Positions 18,409-28,483 of a DNA stretch of 64,000 nt are shown here, in pieces (position 1 is the first letter of the stretch; each line of letters opens with the position of its first letter). The stretch spans positions 2,542,001 through 2,606,000 of the forward strand of contig CP121691.1 in the NCBI GenBank assembly GCA_038396585.1, read 5' to 3'. The translations under genes and the position numbers were made by a program. This DNA comes from Vallitaleaceae bacterium 9-2. Lineage in GTDB: Bacteria > Bacillota > Clostridia > Lachnospirales > Vallitaleaceae. The notes under the pieces were generated by a model that was not told the origin of the DNA, did no database searches, and was given only the letters and a program-made list of their open reading frames with translations.

Positions 18409-20484
18409 CTATGAAGATAAAACAAATTGATCGGCTATCTCTTGCAAGCCTTTAGAGAGTTGATTCAAATGCATACTTGATTGAGTAATGTCTTCAAGCA
18501 TCTGCCTTTGCTGTTGCACCGCCTTAGACATACTGGTTGTTCCTTCTTGATTCTTTACACTGATCTCTACAAGAACTTGTACGCCTTTTTCCATTTCTTG
18601 AATACGAGCATTAATTTTTTGCCGCGAATCATGTAATGTTGTCACGTGATTTTTGGCATGGTTTATCGCTGATTCTATATCCATATATGCTGTTTTTGTG
18701 TTCTTGACGCTTGTTACTTGCTGCTGATTGATTGTTCGCAGCTCTTTTATCTCATGCTCCACGGCATGGGTATCTGCACTTAATTGTTCGATAATTTGAT
18801 TAATATCTCGACTATATGCCGTTGATTGTTCCGCCAATTGACGGATTTCATCTGCAACTACCGCAAAACCTTTACCATGTTCTCCGGCTCTTGCCGCTTC
18901 AATGGAAGCATTTAGACTTAATAGATTTGTGCGTTTGGCAATCTCCGTAATTAAGCTACTCGCCTTGGCTATATTTTCAAAACTCTTATGCGAATGCACT
19001 ATACTGGTATATAGACGTTGGCTTGTATCTTTTGCTTGGATATTTACATATGTATTTTCCTCAACCACTCGCATCCCTTCATCAACACTTGTGTTTGCCT
19101 CTATGATTTTTTGGACAATGGTTGCCAATTGATTAGAATCATTGTGTATCAGTGTATTAAGTTTAACCATTTCTGTAAAGCTATTTTCCGCATTTTCTTT
19201 TTGAACACAAGACCCTTCATCAATCGTGTTGACTTCTCCAACAATTTGCTCAGACGATAACAATGATGTGTAAATATTTTGATGCACTTCATCTGCTGTA
19301 TGGCGTACATCCTTTGAGAACTCTTGTAGGTTTCCCATTATCTTTTTTAGATTATCTCGAATCGTTATGACGGATTGTTCTAATTGCCCGATTTCATCCA
19401 ATCGCTGTTTGGTTTGATCAAACTCAACGTTTAAATTAAAATCCGCCAATTGATGCATCTGCCGTGTTACCGTTTGAATCGGGCGACTAATACTTAATGC
19501 TATTGCTGTCGCAATACACAGAGCAATGGCTAAAAGAGCAATTGAAAAGCTAATGATGCGTTTTAGCATTTGAGTAACCGATGCAAAAATCTCTTCGACA
19601 TCCATCTCGACAATTAATCCTGTCGGTGCATTTCCAAGAGAAATAATTTGCATGGTTCCATAGACTTGTTCTCCTGACATTTTTTCATATTGTTGTGAAT
19701 AAATATAATCTACTTGTTTATCTGTAATCCACTTCGTAATATGTTCCCCAGATGTTTTTTCTAACGTCTCTACATCTTCGGTATTCGTCAAGATACTTCC
19801 ATCCATATCCACAATATATGCATTGGCACTATTTCCCAACTGTTCAATCCCTTTAACGACAATTTGATGAATGGCCTCCTGGTTTAATACGATATTAATC
19901 GTTCCTATAACTTCCCTTGGATTTGAATCTGATTCAAAGATTGGTGTTGCCAATACGAGAATGTCTTCTTGAATAAAGCTATTATAAAAAAAATCCGACC
20001 AAGTCTGTTTTCCTGCCATCGCCTGTTCTTTATAGTCTCCAATCGCCACAAGCGGTGCCAGGTCCAAAGGATTATAATTATGGCTATATACAATTTCTCC
20101 GTACTTATTGGTCACAAAAACATCGGTATAGCCATAACGTTTAATAGGAATCGAAAAAAAATCTTCAAATGCTTTTTGAATCTGACTAATCTCTGTATTA
20201 TTGAGCATAAACGTATTTAAACGTTCAAGATTTTTTACAACAATCTGAGAATTTGCCAAGATATCTGCATCCCCTTTACGGACAGATAGGTAATCTTGAA
20301 TACGATCATTGGTCAATGTTGTGAACATCTGTTGATTCAATCGTATTTCATTTTGAATCGTTTGTGTTGATGCATAGGTAGCATAGCTACTGATAACAAG
20401 GATGGGAATTATTGAAATAAGTACCATCATTATAAGTAATTTATATAGTATCCCCATGTCTTTAAACTTATAAGTATAGCGCAT
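18409..20484 (-). CDS. Methyl-accepting chemotaxis protein, downstream of pstSCA
   Basis: This 691-residue chemoreceptor has a membrane helix at about 14-36, a double-Cache-type extracellular domain to about 290, a second helix near 305-325, HAMP, and a methyl-accepting coiled coil with the tip [20 protein letters not shown]. The ligand is not predictable. It begins 28 bp after pstA, exactly where pstB is usually found, and has no obvious promoter of its own, so it may be expressed with the phosphate transporter under phosphate limitation. GGAGGAGAG precedes the ATG. Confidence 0.92.
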   Translation of the reverse strand: MRYTYKFKDMGILYKLLIMMVLISIIPILVISSYATYASTQTIQNEIRLNQQMFTTLTNDRIQDYLSVRKGDADILANSQIVVKNLERLNTFMLNNTEISQIQKAFEDFFSIPIKRYGYTDVFVTNKYGEIVYSHNYNPLDLAPLVAIGDYKEQAMAGKQTWSDFFYNSFIQEDILVLATPIFESDSNPREVIGTINIVLNQEAIHQIVVKGIEQLGNSANAYIVDMDGSILTNTEDVETLEKTSGEHITKWITDKQVDYIYSQQYEKMSGEQVYGTMQIISLGNAPTGLIVEMDVEEIFASVTQMLKRIISFSIALLAIALCIATAIALSISRPIQTVTRQMHQLADFNLNVEFDQTKQRLDEIGQLEQSVITIRDNLKKIMGNLQEFSKDVRHTADEVHQNIYTSLLSSEQIVGEVNTIDEGSCVQKENAENSFTEMVKLNTLIHNDSNQLATIVQKIIEANTSVDEGMRVVEENTYVNIQAKDTSQRLYTSIVHSHKSFENIAKASSLITEIAKRTNLLSLNASIEAARAGEHGKGFAVVADEIRQLAEQSTAYSRDINQIIEQLSADTHAVEHEIKELRTINQQQVTSVKNTKTAYMDIESAINHAKNHVTTLHDSRQKINARIQEMEKGVQVLVEISVKNQEGTTSMSKAVQQQRQMLEDITQSSMHLNQLSKGLQEIADQFVLSS

Positions 20485-20511
20485 GTCTCTCCTCCAAAAA
20501 TTTTTTATCTT

Positions 20512-21420
20512 TTAATATCTATTTTGGAATTTATTTCGAATAATAATCGCAAGTGAATTCATAAAAAATAAAGTTAATAACAAAACAACACTCGTTGCTG
20601 CTGCAAGGTTTGCATATTCCTTTGTAAGAACCGTGTCAAGTGTCCAATAATAAATCTGAATCGGCAACGCAGTAAAGTCGTCCATAATAGATGTCGGTGT
20701 CTTTAATATCAATGTCGGTATCCCCAAAACAACTAATGGTGCCGTCTCACCAATGGCACGTGACAATGACAAGATGGACCCGGTCATAATCCCGGGCAAC
20801 GCCGCAGGTAAAACCACCTTGCGAACGGTTGTCCATTTTGTAGCTCCAAGAGCATACGATGCCTCACGCATACTATTTGGAACTGCTCGAAGAGCTTCTT
20901 GGCTGGATACAACAATAATAGGAAGGACTAATAAGGACATCGTCAAGCCTCCTGCAAGTACACTCGAGCCTAGGTTCAATAACCGTCCAAATACCGTTAA
21001 TCCTAAAAGTCCAAAAATTACAGAAGGTACACCCGACAGATTTGAAATATTGGTATTAATTAGGTTACGTACAAATCCTTTTTTTGAATATTCTTCCATG
21101 TAAATAGCCGTTCCCAATCCCAAGAACAAGGTAACCGGTGCAACGACGGTCATCAGCAACAAGGTTCCTATAATAACACTTTTTATCCCTGCTCGTTCAG
21201 CCCTTATGGATAATTTTCCTGTCAAAAAATCCCAATCCAGCCACCCAATACTTTGACTGACCACTTGATATACCAAAATCCCAAGCACAATGAGCGCAAA
21301 GATAATCGTCAAAAGGAAAGCTTTTCGTGCAATCTGGTCTAGCATCACACGTCGTCGCATTCGCGCTTGCATTTGTTCATTTGTAACTAGTTTTCGCATT
21401 CCATGTTGTATATCGCTCAT
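20512..21420 (-). CDS. pstA: Phosphate ABC transporter permease PstA
   Basis: This 302-residue permease has about six membrane helices. The conserved loop reads VPNSMREASYALGATKWTTV, and the segments GLGTAIYMEEY and LSGVPSVIFGLLGL are typical of PstA. With PstC it forms the phosphate channel of the high-affinity Pst importer. It starts one base after the pstC stop, so the two are coupled. pstB and phoU do not follow; a chemoreceptor gene does. Confidence 0.95.
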   Translation of the reverse strand: MSDIQHGMRKLVTNEQMQARMRRRVMLDQIARKAFLLTIIFALIVLGILVYQVVSQSIGWLDWDFLTGKLSIRAERAGIKSVIIGTLLLMTVVAPVTLFLGLGTAIYMEEYSKKGFVRNLINTNISNLSGVPSVIFGLLGLTVFGRLLNLGSSVLAGGLTMSLLVLPIIVVSSQEALRAVPNSMREASYALGATKWTTVRKVVLPAALPGIMTGSILSLSRAIGETAPLVVLGIPTLILKTPTSIMDDFTALPIQIYYWTLDTVLTKEYANLAAATSVVLLLTLFFMNSLAIIIRNKFQNRY

Positions 21421-21421
21421 A

Positions 21422-22336
21422 TTAATATTCCTTTCGATATTTTTTGATAATAAATCTTGCCAACATGTTCATAAGCAACGTAAATATAAACAAGAGCAAC
21501 CCTACTGCATATAAACTATAGTAGCCTGTTGTTCCACTCCCTGCATCACCACTGGTAAATTCAACGATATATGCCGTCATCGTCTGCATGGGTTGCGTTA
21601 CATCCAATGTAAAGTTTTTTGCACTACCACTTGCAATTGTTACAATCATCGTCTCGCCGATAGCCCTTGATATAGCAAGAACAAAGGATGCTATGATTCC
21701 TGACATAGCAGCAGGTACTATAACCTTAACTGCCGCCTCTAAGCGTGTTGAGCCCATTCCAATCGCCGCTTCTCGAATTCCACTAGGGACTGCACTCATG
21801 GCATCTTCAGATAAAGATGTTACAATAGGTATAATCATAATCCCCATAACAATTCCGGGACTCAAGGCATTTTTAGAACCTAGGCTAGGAATTAGCCGCA
21901 TCAGTAATGGTGTCACGAAAGAATACGCAAAAAAACCATACACAATGGTTGGAATTCCCGCTAGCAATTCAATAATAGGTTTTAAAACTTTTCGCATGTT
22001 TGTTGAGGCAAACTCACTTAGATAAATAGCTGCAGATAAGCCAACAGGAACGGCTACAATCATTGCAATCGCTGAAGTGACTATTGTTCCCATAATCAGT
22101 GGCAAGAATCCAAATCGAGGATTCTTGGCATTTAGTGGAGCAAGTTCTGTGCTAAAAACTTCACGAAGTGGAACTGCCGCAAAAAAATGGGATGCATCTA
22201 CAATAAGTGTCACTACAATTCCTATGGTTGTTACTATGGAAATTGATGCAATTATTAATAAAATTATTGGAACCAAACGGTCCCCCCATCGCGATTGTCC
22301 TTTTTTTATACTTTTTGGTCGAACGATATCAGACAT
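21422..22336 (-). CDS. pstC: Phosphate ABC transporter permease PstC
   Basis: This 304-residue permease has six or so helices and PstC hallmarks: VPVGLSAAIYLSEFA, ELLAGIPTIVYGFFAY and VPSGIREAAIGMGSTRLEA. A TTG codon directly before the ATG could also start translation, but the ATG is spaced correctly from GGAGTG. It follows pstS after a 141-bp gap that holds a stem-loop. Confidence 0.95.
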   Translation of the reverse strand: MSDIVRPKSIKKGQSRWGDRLVPIILLIIASISIVTTIGIVVTLIVDASHFFAAVPLREVFSTELAPLNAKNPRFGFLPLIMGTIVTSAIAMIVAVPVGLSAAIYLSEFASTNMRKVLKPIIELLAGIPTIVYGFFAYSFVTPLLMRLIPSLGSKNALSPGIVMGIMIIPIVTSLSEDAMSAVPSGIREAAIGMGSTRLEAAVKVIVPAAMSGIIASFVLAISRAIGETMIVTIASGSAKNFTLDVTQPMQTMTAYIVEFTSGDAGSGTTGYYSLYAVGLLLFIFTLLMNMLARFIIKKYRKEY

Positions 22337-22423
22337 CAAAACACTCCATTCTTCTCTTAATAATTCTTTATTTTTACACTCCTAAGCGAATAGTAGAAAA
22401 GTTCCTTTTGGCATTAGACAAGA

Positions 22424-22441
22424 CGAGAGAATGTTCTCTCG
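22424..22441 (-). other. Stem-loop between pstS and pstC
   Basis: CGAGAGAATGTTCTCTCG is an almost perfect hairpin (7-bp stem, 4-base loop). On the minus strand only a weak TCTTGTCT follows, so it would act as an attenuator or mRNA-end protector that keeps pstS expression above that of the permeases, not as a full terminator. Confidence 0.6.
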
Positions 22442-22477
22442 CCTAAATGCTCATCAAATCCCTTAACTTGTGGACTA

Positions 22478-23518
22478 TTATTTAATCCCATCCAACTGCG
22501 CTTGATATTGTTCATATACTGAGTCCGGCATTGGTGCAAAGCCATTTTCTCCAGCTAGACGTTTTGCACCTTCTGGTGATACGACATACTTTGCAAAGTC
22601 AAGTACTTGAGGTTTTTCTTTTGCATATTGAACATTCAAATAGGTAAATACCGGTCGGGTAAATCCTGCATATGCAAGGTCTTCTCCAATTGTATCAACC
22701 GCTGGTTCAACCGGTCCATTCCCAAAATCTATATTCACTGCTGATAATTTATCTGTATTGGACACATAGTATCCATATCCAAAAAAGGCAATGGCATTTA
22801 CATCATTTGATACAAGATCAACAAGGGTTGAGTATTCTTGTTGTAGATTTGCCGTAGCAACCATATCTTGCTCGTCTAATAAGTTTTCATAGAAAAACTC
22901 ATATGTTCCATGGTTTTCATTGGGTCCATAGAATTTAATCTCTTGTGCCGGCCATTCTCCACGTATATCTGACCAAAGTACAACATCATCTTCTGCATAG
23001 TGCCCTGAGATATACATATTTAAGACTTCATCTTTTGTCATTTCTGTTGCCCAATCATTATCTTTGTTAATAACCATTGTCAAGCCATCATACGCAAGCT
23101 TAAACTCATATACATCGTCTCCGAAAGTTAACCCATTTGCTTCAAGTTCTTCAACTTCTGTATCTTTGATTTTTCGAGACGCATCTGAAAAGTCTGTCTC
23201 GCCAGGAATAAATTTTTTAAATCCTGCACTTGAACCTGCCCGTCCAACTTGTACACTTACATCTTCTTGTTCATTAATCATATATTCTTCAGCAATATGT
23301 GCCATCAACGGATAAACTGTTCCTGAACCATCTACAATAACAGCCCCTTCTAATGCTTGTGTTTGCGCTGTTGTTGAATCATCTTTGTCTGAAGTTGCTC
23401 CACCTGAATCTTGGGTTGATGCTTCATCATTTGTTTTTTGCTGTTCATCTTGTCCACATCCTGCAACCGCAATCATCATGACTAAAACCAATACGAATGC
23501 TAATATTTTTTTTCTCAC
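22478..23518 (-). CDS. pstS: Phosphate-binding lipoprotein PstS
   Basis: This is a 346-residue lipoprotein with signal RKKILAFVLVLVMMIAVAGC and a low-complexity Ser/Thr/Asp linker of about 35 residues. The binding core has VDGSGTVYPLMAHIAEEY, GRAGSSAGFKKF and the SDASRKIKD segment, the loops that contact phosphate. A longer frame would start 24 codons upstream, but it adds a non-signal stretch; the GTG start used here has GGGAGGAA before it. A PhoP box and -10 lie upstream. Confidence 0.93.
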   Translation of the reverse strand: MRKKILAFVLVLVMMIAVAGCGQDEQQKTNDEASTQDSGGATSDKDDSTTAQTQALEGAVIVDGSGTVYPLMAHIAEEYMINEQEDVSVQVGRAGSSAGFKKFIPGETDFSDASRKIKDTEVEELEANGLTFGDDVYEFKLAYDGLTMVINKDNDWATEMTKDEVLNMYISGHYAEDDVVLWSDIRGEWPAQEIKFYGPNENHGTYEFFYENLLDEQDMVATANLQQEYSTLVDLVSNDVNAIAFFGYGYYVSNTDKLSAVNIDFGNGPVEPAVDTIGEDLAYAGFTRPVFTYLNVQYAKEKPQVLDFAKYVVSPEGAKRLAGENGFAPMPDSVYEQYQAQLDGIK

Positions 23519-23558
23519 TTTTTGTTCCTCCCTAAATCTGTTTTTTAAGTACAAGAAC

Positions 23559-23612
23559 ACTATACCACCGGAACGTAAAAACCATATCATTCATATGTAA
23601 AGTCTGTGTAAA
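23559..23612 (-). promoter_or_regulatory. PhoP box and -10 of the pst operon
   Basis: On the minus strand two TTTACA hexamers (23607-23612 and 23596-23601) are separated by 5 bp, giving the 11-bp period of B. subtilis-type PhoP boxes. A -10 TATAGT lies at 23559-23564. No good -35 is present, as expected for a PhoP-activated promoter. The arrangement predicts induction at low phosphate. Confidence 0.65.
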
Positions 23613-23613
23613 G

Positions 23614-23642
23614 AAAAAAGAAGTGTTCTTAGGAACACTTCT
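23614..23642 (-). terminator. Intrinsic terminator after asnA
   Basis: AGAAGTGTTC (23619-23628) pairs perfectly with GAACACTTCT (23633-23642) around a 4-base loop. On the minus strand TTTTTTC follows. It separates the asnA message from the pst promoter. Confidence 0.88.
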
Positions 23643-23665
23643 TAGGTATTATATTATATTGCTTC

Positions 23666-24688
23666 TTATAGCAAATGAATATTAAATTCTTTGCATTTTT
23701 CAATCATCACGTTCGGCCAAATTGACGACTGTACTTCTCCAATATGTGCTTTTTGAAGGAAAAACATACATAGACGCGACTGTCCAATTCCTCCTCCCAT
23801 TGTATAAGGGAGTTCACCATCAAGTAGCGCTTTGTGGAAAGGAAGCTCTTGACGGTCTAGACAATTGGCTTTTTCTAATTGGTCATATAATGCTTTTTCA
23901 TCCACTCGAATCCCCATGGAAGACAGCTCAATGGATCGGTCAAGCAATGGATACCAAAAAATAATATCTCCATTTAGAGACCAGTCATCATAGTCTGGTG
24001 CTCGTCCATCATGGGGCTTTCCTGAATGGAGTTTATCCCCAATTTCCATAAGAAAAATTGCCTTATGTTCTTTTGCAGCAATATCTTCTCGCTCTTTTGG
24101 TGTTTTATCCGGATACTTATCTTCCAGTTCCTGTGTAGTAATAAATGTAATGTCTTCCGGTAAAAAAGGCTCAACCATAGGATAGATATTCGCGATATAA
24201 TCTTGTGTATCTTTAAATACTTGGTAAAGAGTTTTTACTGTTTCCTTTAAGGTTTGTTGGGTCCTTTGGCTTGGTAATATTGTCTTCTCCCAGTCCCATT
24301 GATCAACATAAATGGAATGAAGATTGTCCACATCTTCATCACGTCGAATTGCATTCATATCCGTGTAAAGACCTTCACCCACTTCAAATTCATATGTCTT
24401 TAGTGCCATACGCTTCCATTTTGCCAACGAATGGACGATTTCTACACGCCCATTGTTAATCGCTTTCATTTCAAATGACACCGGGCGCTCGACACCATTG
24501 AGGTTATCATTCATCCCTGTTTCCGGTAGAATAAAAAGTGGTGCAGATACTCTTGATAAACTCAAATATTTTGCTAAGGTTTGTTCAAAATAATCTTTAA
24601 TTTGCTTAATTGCTTTTTCAGTTTCCTTTACCGTTAGTAATGCATTATATTGTTCCGGTAAAAGTAAATTTTCCAATATTTTTTTCAT
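23666..24688 (-). CDS. asnA: Aspartate--ammonia ligase AsnA
   Basis: This 340-residue enzyme makes asparagine from aspartate, ammonia and ATP in the cytoplasm (class II aaRS-like fold). Family landmarks are [58 protein letters not shown] and the C-terminal [23 protein letters not shown]. The length matches E. coli AsnA (330). It is the last gene of a likely ddh-chemoreceptor-asnA unit, 28 bp after the chemoreceptor. Confidence 0.96.
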   Translation of the reverse strand: MKKILENLLLPEQYNALLTVKETEKAIKQIKDYFEQTLAKYLSLSRVSAPLFILPETGMNDNLNGVERPVSFEMKAINNGRVEIVHSLAKWKRMALKTYEFEVGEGLYTDMNAIRRDEDVDNLHSIYVDQWDWEKTILPSQRTQQTLKETVKTLYQVFKDTQDYIANIYPMVEPFLPEDITFITTQELEDKYPDKTPKEREDIAAKEHKAIFLMEIGDKLHSGKPHDGRAPDYDDWSLNGDIIFWYPLLDRSIELSSMGIRVDEKALYDQLEKANCLDRQELPFHKALLDGELPYTMGGGIGQSRLCMFFLQKAHIGEVQSSIWPNVMIEKCKEFNIHLL

Positions 24689-24716
24689 CTATTTGCAACC
24701 TTTCTTTCCAATAAAC

Positions 24717-26720
24717 CTATATGCTAAATCGCTTAATCAATTCCATAAGGTCTTGTGCCATTTGCGATAGCTCATTGCTCGCATTAGATATTTCTTCTGC
24801 TGATGCTGTTTGTTCTTCAATGGAAGCGGATGCTTCTTGGGTCGCGGCCGCATTTTGTTGAGCTGACGCCGACAACTCATCCACATTGACAAGGACTTTG
24901 TCTTTGCTGCGTTCAATAATTTCACTTGCTTGACTCAATCGATGTACCAGTTCTTCCGATTGCGAGGTACCTTTGGCTATTTGTTCAAATGCATTTTTTG
25001 TCGAATGAACATTTTTTTCTTGCTGTTTGGCTATTGTCGTCGACTCATCGACTTTCTCAACGGCTTTAAGGGTGCTCATCTGCAATTGTTTTAACATTTC
25101 ATCGATGATGAGTGTTGTACTTCGTGATTGCTCAGCTAATTGGCGTATTTCATCTGCAACAACCGCAAACCCTCTTCCATGTTCACCTGCACGTGCCGCT
25201 TCTATTGATGCATTAAGTGCCAATAGATTCGTCTGATCTGCAATCGCTGTAATTAAGTTACTGGCTTCACTGATCTTATCTGAGCTTTCATTGGTTTGAA
25301 CAATACTCGTATGCACAATTTCTGATACTTCTGAATTTTTCTTTGTTGTCTGGTCCAATGCGTCAATAAGGGTTAAGCCTTCATTGACTTGCATGTTTAT
25401 ACTTCTTGATATGTTTAGTAATTCTTCATTTCGCACATGGTTTTTTTGAATTTCTTCACTTAATTGTGCGAGCGATACGGAGGCTTCTTGAGTATGTTCT
25501 GCTTGCTGATTAGCCCCCCCTGCAATCTCACCCACCGTTTGTGCTACTTCTTCTGAGGCTGTTGCCGATTGTTCTGATGTTGCTGTTAACTCTTGAGATG
25601 TTGCTGAAACCCTACTGGCTGCGTCATTAACGTTTAAGAGCAGTTCGCGGATACTTTCTGACATTGTCATCAGCGCTTGTGTCATGAGTCCTATTTCATC
25701 TTTTCGGTATATGATTCTTGAAAATTGTTGCCGATCTAATTCAGTAAAGTCTAATTGTTCTTGTCGCTTGACAATCTCTGTCAACTGAACGATTGGCTTT
25801 GCAATGGCCTTACCTGTAAACCATGTTAGTCCAAACCCGATGATCATCGCAATCGCCACAACAAGAAGCATGACTTGCATAAGGTCATTAACACTTTTTA
25901 GTACTTCATTGGCTTGTGCTGCATTAACTAAAGTCCATTGCGTCCCTTCAATAGGCATATAGGCATTGTACAATTTTTGCCCATTAAAGGAATAATTGCT
26001 AATGCCCTTTTTTTCTGCCAAAATCATCTTAAACTCTTCAGCTAAAGGTATTAATGAAGGATCCTCAAGAGACGCATTAATCGGGTCAAACTGATTCATC
26101 ACATATTCACGATTATGATGAGCAATCACTATCCCCTCTTGATTAATAATATATGCATAGCCATTTTCTCCATATCCCATGCCATCTGTAATTTCAAAAA
26201 GAGCATTACCGTCTCTTCTGGCAATCAATACCCCCAAAATTTTACCGTCCTTTTCAATTGGAACAGCAAACATAAGTACCGCTGAATTCGTCACGCGGCT
26301 AATTAAGACATCGGATACATTTCTTTCTCCACTTAGCGCCTTTTGTATATACTCTCGGTCAGATAAATCCGCTTCTTTATCCTCTAATATGTATTGAGCA
26401 ATACCATCGCTTCCAACAATTCCAAAATCTAAAAATCCTAATCGTTCAACATCGTTTTTCAAATTTGCTCTTTGGATTTGAATATTCATTGTCTGAACAT
26501 TTTCACGGTTTGCAAGCTCTTGAAGAATTCTTAATTGTGTGTCAAGGCTATCTTCCACATCTTTTGCCCCTGTAGTGGATAATGTGGCAAGGGCTTTTTC
26601 TACCTCACTCACCATGGCTTGACGACTCATAATTATCGATAATGAACCTAATGCTACACAAACGAATACAAAAAACAAACCAAAACGCAATATAATTGCT
26701 CGTGTAATTCCACTCTTCAT
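24717..26720 (-). CDS. Methyl-accepting chemotaxis protein
   Basis: This 667-residue chemoreceptor has a first membrane helix ([20 protein letters not shown]), a dCache_1-type extracellular domain ([35 protein letters not shown]), a second helix near 280-300, HAMP and the signalling domain with tip [20 protein letters not shown]. The Cache sequence is of the kind that often senses amino acids or organic acids, but the ligand is not predictable. It lies between ddh and asnA with 27- and 28-bp gaps and is probably cotranscribed. Confidence 0.93.
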   Translation of the reverse strand: MKSGITRAIILRFGLFFVFVCVALGSLSIIMSRQAMVSEVEKALATLSTTGAKDVEDSLDTQLRILQELANRENVQTMNIQIQRANLKNDVERLGFLDFGIVGSDGIAQYILEDKEADLSDREYIQKALSGERNVSDVLISRVTNSAVLMFAVPIEKDGKILGVLIARRDGNALFEITDGMGYGENGYAYIINQEGIVIAHHNREYVMNQFDPINASLEDPSLIPLAEEFKMILAEKKGISNYSFNGQKLYNAYMPIEGTQWTLVNAAQANEVLKSVNDLMQVMLLVVAIAMIIGFGLTWFTGKAIAKPIVQLTEIVKRQEQLDFTELDRQQFSRIIYRKDEIGLMTQALMTMSESIRELLLNVNDAASRVSATSQELTATSEQSATASEEVAQTVGEIAGGANQQAEHTQEASVSLAQLSEEIQKNHVRNEELLNISRSINMQVNEGLTLIDALDQTTKKNSEVSEIVHTSIVQTNESSDKISEASNLITAIADQTNLLALNASIEAARAGEHGRGFAVVADEIRQLAEQSRSTTLIIDEMLKQLQMSTLKAVEKVDESTTIAKQQEKNVHSTKNAFEQIAKGTSQSEELVHRLSQASEIIERSKDKVLVNVDELSASAQQNAAATQEASASIEEQTASAEEISNASNELSQMAQDLMELIKRFSI

Positions 26721-26747
26721 CCTTATGTCCTTATCCTCTCTCCGGAA

Positions 26748-27734
26748 TTACAGCATACGCTTTCTAAGATCTTGTGCACTTGATGGCGACAAATACCCTG
26801 GTGCAATATCAAACACTGTTTTGCAACCAAATTGTTTTTCTTGACTTAGGCGATATGCTGCTCTAGCATAAGCAACCAGTACACTGGCTGTAAATTCCGG
26901 GTTTGAATCTAGCTTTAGACTATATTCTATGACATGTCCATGTTCTTTATCCAGTCCGGTCTTACCTGTACGAATAACAAACCCTCCATGAGGTATGCCT
27001 GCATGATCAGATGCCAGCTCTTCTTCTGTAATAAAATGTACGATGGTATCATAATCTGCAAAATAGTTTGGCATTTCTTTGATTTCTTTTTCAATGCGTG
27101 CAGTATCCGCACCTTCTTCAGCTACAATAAAACACTCGCGTAAATGTTTTTCACGGGTGCTAAACTCCGGGTTGCTGCCACGACGAACAGCTTCCAATGC
27201 TTTTTCTACCGGGATGGTATATTGCTTACCATTTTTTACACCCTCAACGCGACGAATCGCATCAGAATGCCCTTGGCTAACACCTTTTCCCCAAAAAGTG
27301 TATTCTTTGCCTTCAGGTAAAATAGCTTCAGCATATAAACGGTTTAACGAAAACATTCCCGGGTCCCAACCTACGGAAATAATAGCCACTTTTTCCTCTT
27401 CTTTTGCACATGCATCAACGGCTTCAAAGTGCTCAGGTATCTTTGCATGTGTATCAAAACTATCGACTACATTAAATAGTTTTGCAAGTTCCGGGGTTTG
27501 TTGTGGCAAATCTTTGGCACTTCCTCCACAGAGTATCGCAACATCAATGTCATCTTTCATTGATGCCAATGCATCCATGGAATACGCTTTGATTCCATCT
27601 GTTGCAACATCAACATTACTTGGGTCACGTCTTGAAAAAACACCTATAAGCTCCATGTCTTCATTTTGACGTATTGCGCTTTCAACGCCGCGTCCTAAGT
27701 TCCCATACCCTACGATTCCAATTCTAATTGACAT
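26748..27734 (-). CDS. ddh: meso-Diaminopimelate D-dehydrogenase
   Basis: This 328-residue NADPH enzyme makes meso-diaminopimelate in one step from tetrahydrodipicolinate, for lysine and peptidoglycan synthesis. The Rossmann motif is RIGIVGYGNLGRGVE; SVGWDPGMFSLNRLY, GKGVSQGHSDAIRR and PHGGFVIRTG match the family substrate pocket, and the length matches characterised enzymes (320-330). It has its own consensus promoter and leads a unit with a chemoreceptor and asnA. Confidence 0.95.
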   Translation of the reverse strand: MSIRIGIVGYGNLGRGVESAIRQNEDMELIGVFSRRDPSNVDVATDGIKAYSMDALASMKDDIDVAILCGGSAKDLPQQTPELAKLFNVVDSFDTHAKIPEHFEAVDACAKEEEKVAIISVGWDPGMFSLNRLYAEAILPEGKEYTFWGKGVSQGHSDAIRRVEGVKNGKQYTIPVEKALEAVRRGSNPEFSTREKHLRECFIVAEEGADTARIEKEIKEMPNYFADYDTIVHFITEEELASDHAGIPHGGFVIRTGKTGLDKEHGHVIEYSLKLDSNPEFTASVLVAYARAAYRLSQEKQFGCKTVFDIAPGYLSPSSAQDLRKRML

Positions 27735-27790
27735 ATGTGTTTACTCCTTTTTTATAGTATTTTTGCAAGTTATCATTGACATACTTTCTA

Positions 27791-27820
27791 ATTATAACAA
27801 ACAAGTCGTTTTCATGTCAA
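27791..27820 (-). promoter_or_regulatory. Promoter of the ddh-mcp-asnA unit
   Basis: On the minus strand a perfect -35 TTGACA (27815-27820) and a perfect -10 TATAAT (27791-27796) are 18 bp apart, about 57 bp before ddh. The -35 starts 4 bp after the alarmone synthetase stop codon. Confidence 0.75.
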
Positions 27821-27823
27821 AGC

Positions 27824-28468
27824 TTAGTTTTCCTTATTTTCCTCATTGATAACGCGATATATATCTTGCATTTCTTCATCCAATGCTGCAAGATTTATTG
27901 CACAACGCTGCAAGCGGTGATATAAATTATTTGAAACCGGACTTTCTTTCTTATATTTCAACTTATGCTCTAAACTTGCCCAAAAATCCATCGCAATCGT
28001 TCTTATTTGTACTTCAACGCGAACAAGTTCTGTAGACTCATATAAAAATATAGGAATGGCAATAATCAAATGTAGACTTCGATATCCATTTTCTTTTGGA
28101 TTTGATATATAATCTCTTTGTTCAATATAGGTTATGTCATCTTGATTAACTAAAAATTTGGCGATGCTTTCGACATCATCTTTATAGTTGCAGATAACAC
28201 GCACTCCTGCAACATCCGATAAATTATTGACAATAGAGTCAATCGAGATCTCAAGGTCTTTCTTTTGAAGCTTCTTGACAATACTTTCAACGGATTTTAA
28301 ACGTGATTCAATATGATGAATCGGATTGTGGTCATACTTGACTCTAAATTCTTCATCCAGTATCTCTAGTTTGGTTCGAATCTCTTTGATTGCAGCTTGA
28401 TAGAGCTGCTGTTGAATGGAAAATCCTTTTTTTATCTTCGCAAATTCTTCGATAGGTCCAAATTCCAT
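27824..28468 (-). CDS. Small alarmone synthetase (RelQ/YjbM-like (p)ppGpp synthetase)
   Basis: This 214-residue protein is a stand-alone RelA/SpoT synthetase domain without hydrolase, TGS or ACT parts. Visible motifs are IESRLKSVESIVKKL, NNLSDVAGVRVICNY, NPKENGYRSLHL and VEVQIRTIAMDFWASLEHKL, which hold the nucleotide and pyrophosphate-acceptor residues. It makes pppGpp or ppGpp from GTP/GDP and ATP, often under wall stress. It follows the lipid kinase by 15 bp and is the last gene of a long minus-strand cluster. Confidence 0.92.
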   Translation of the reverse strand: MEFGPIEEFAKIKKGFSIQQQLYQAAIKEIRTKLEILDEEFRVKYDHNPIHHIESRLKSVESIVKKLQKKDLEISIDSIVNNLSDVAGVRVICNYKDDVESIAKFLVNQDDITYIEQRDYISNPKENGYRSLHLIIAIPIFLYESTELVRVEVQIRTIAMDFWASLEHKLKYKKESPVSNNLYHRLQRCAINLAALDEEMQDIYRVINEENKEN

Positions 28469-28483
28469 AGCGTCCTCCTTCTA

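Noticed and set aside
21588-22025. Open frame of about 145 codons antisense to pstC
   Set aside because: It is fully inside a conserved permease gene and has no family resemblance.
27079-27669. Open frame of about 196 codons antisense to ddh
   Set aside because: Long, but opposite an intact, conserved enzyme gene with its own promoter; the translation resembles nothing I know.
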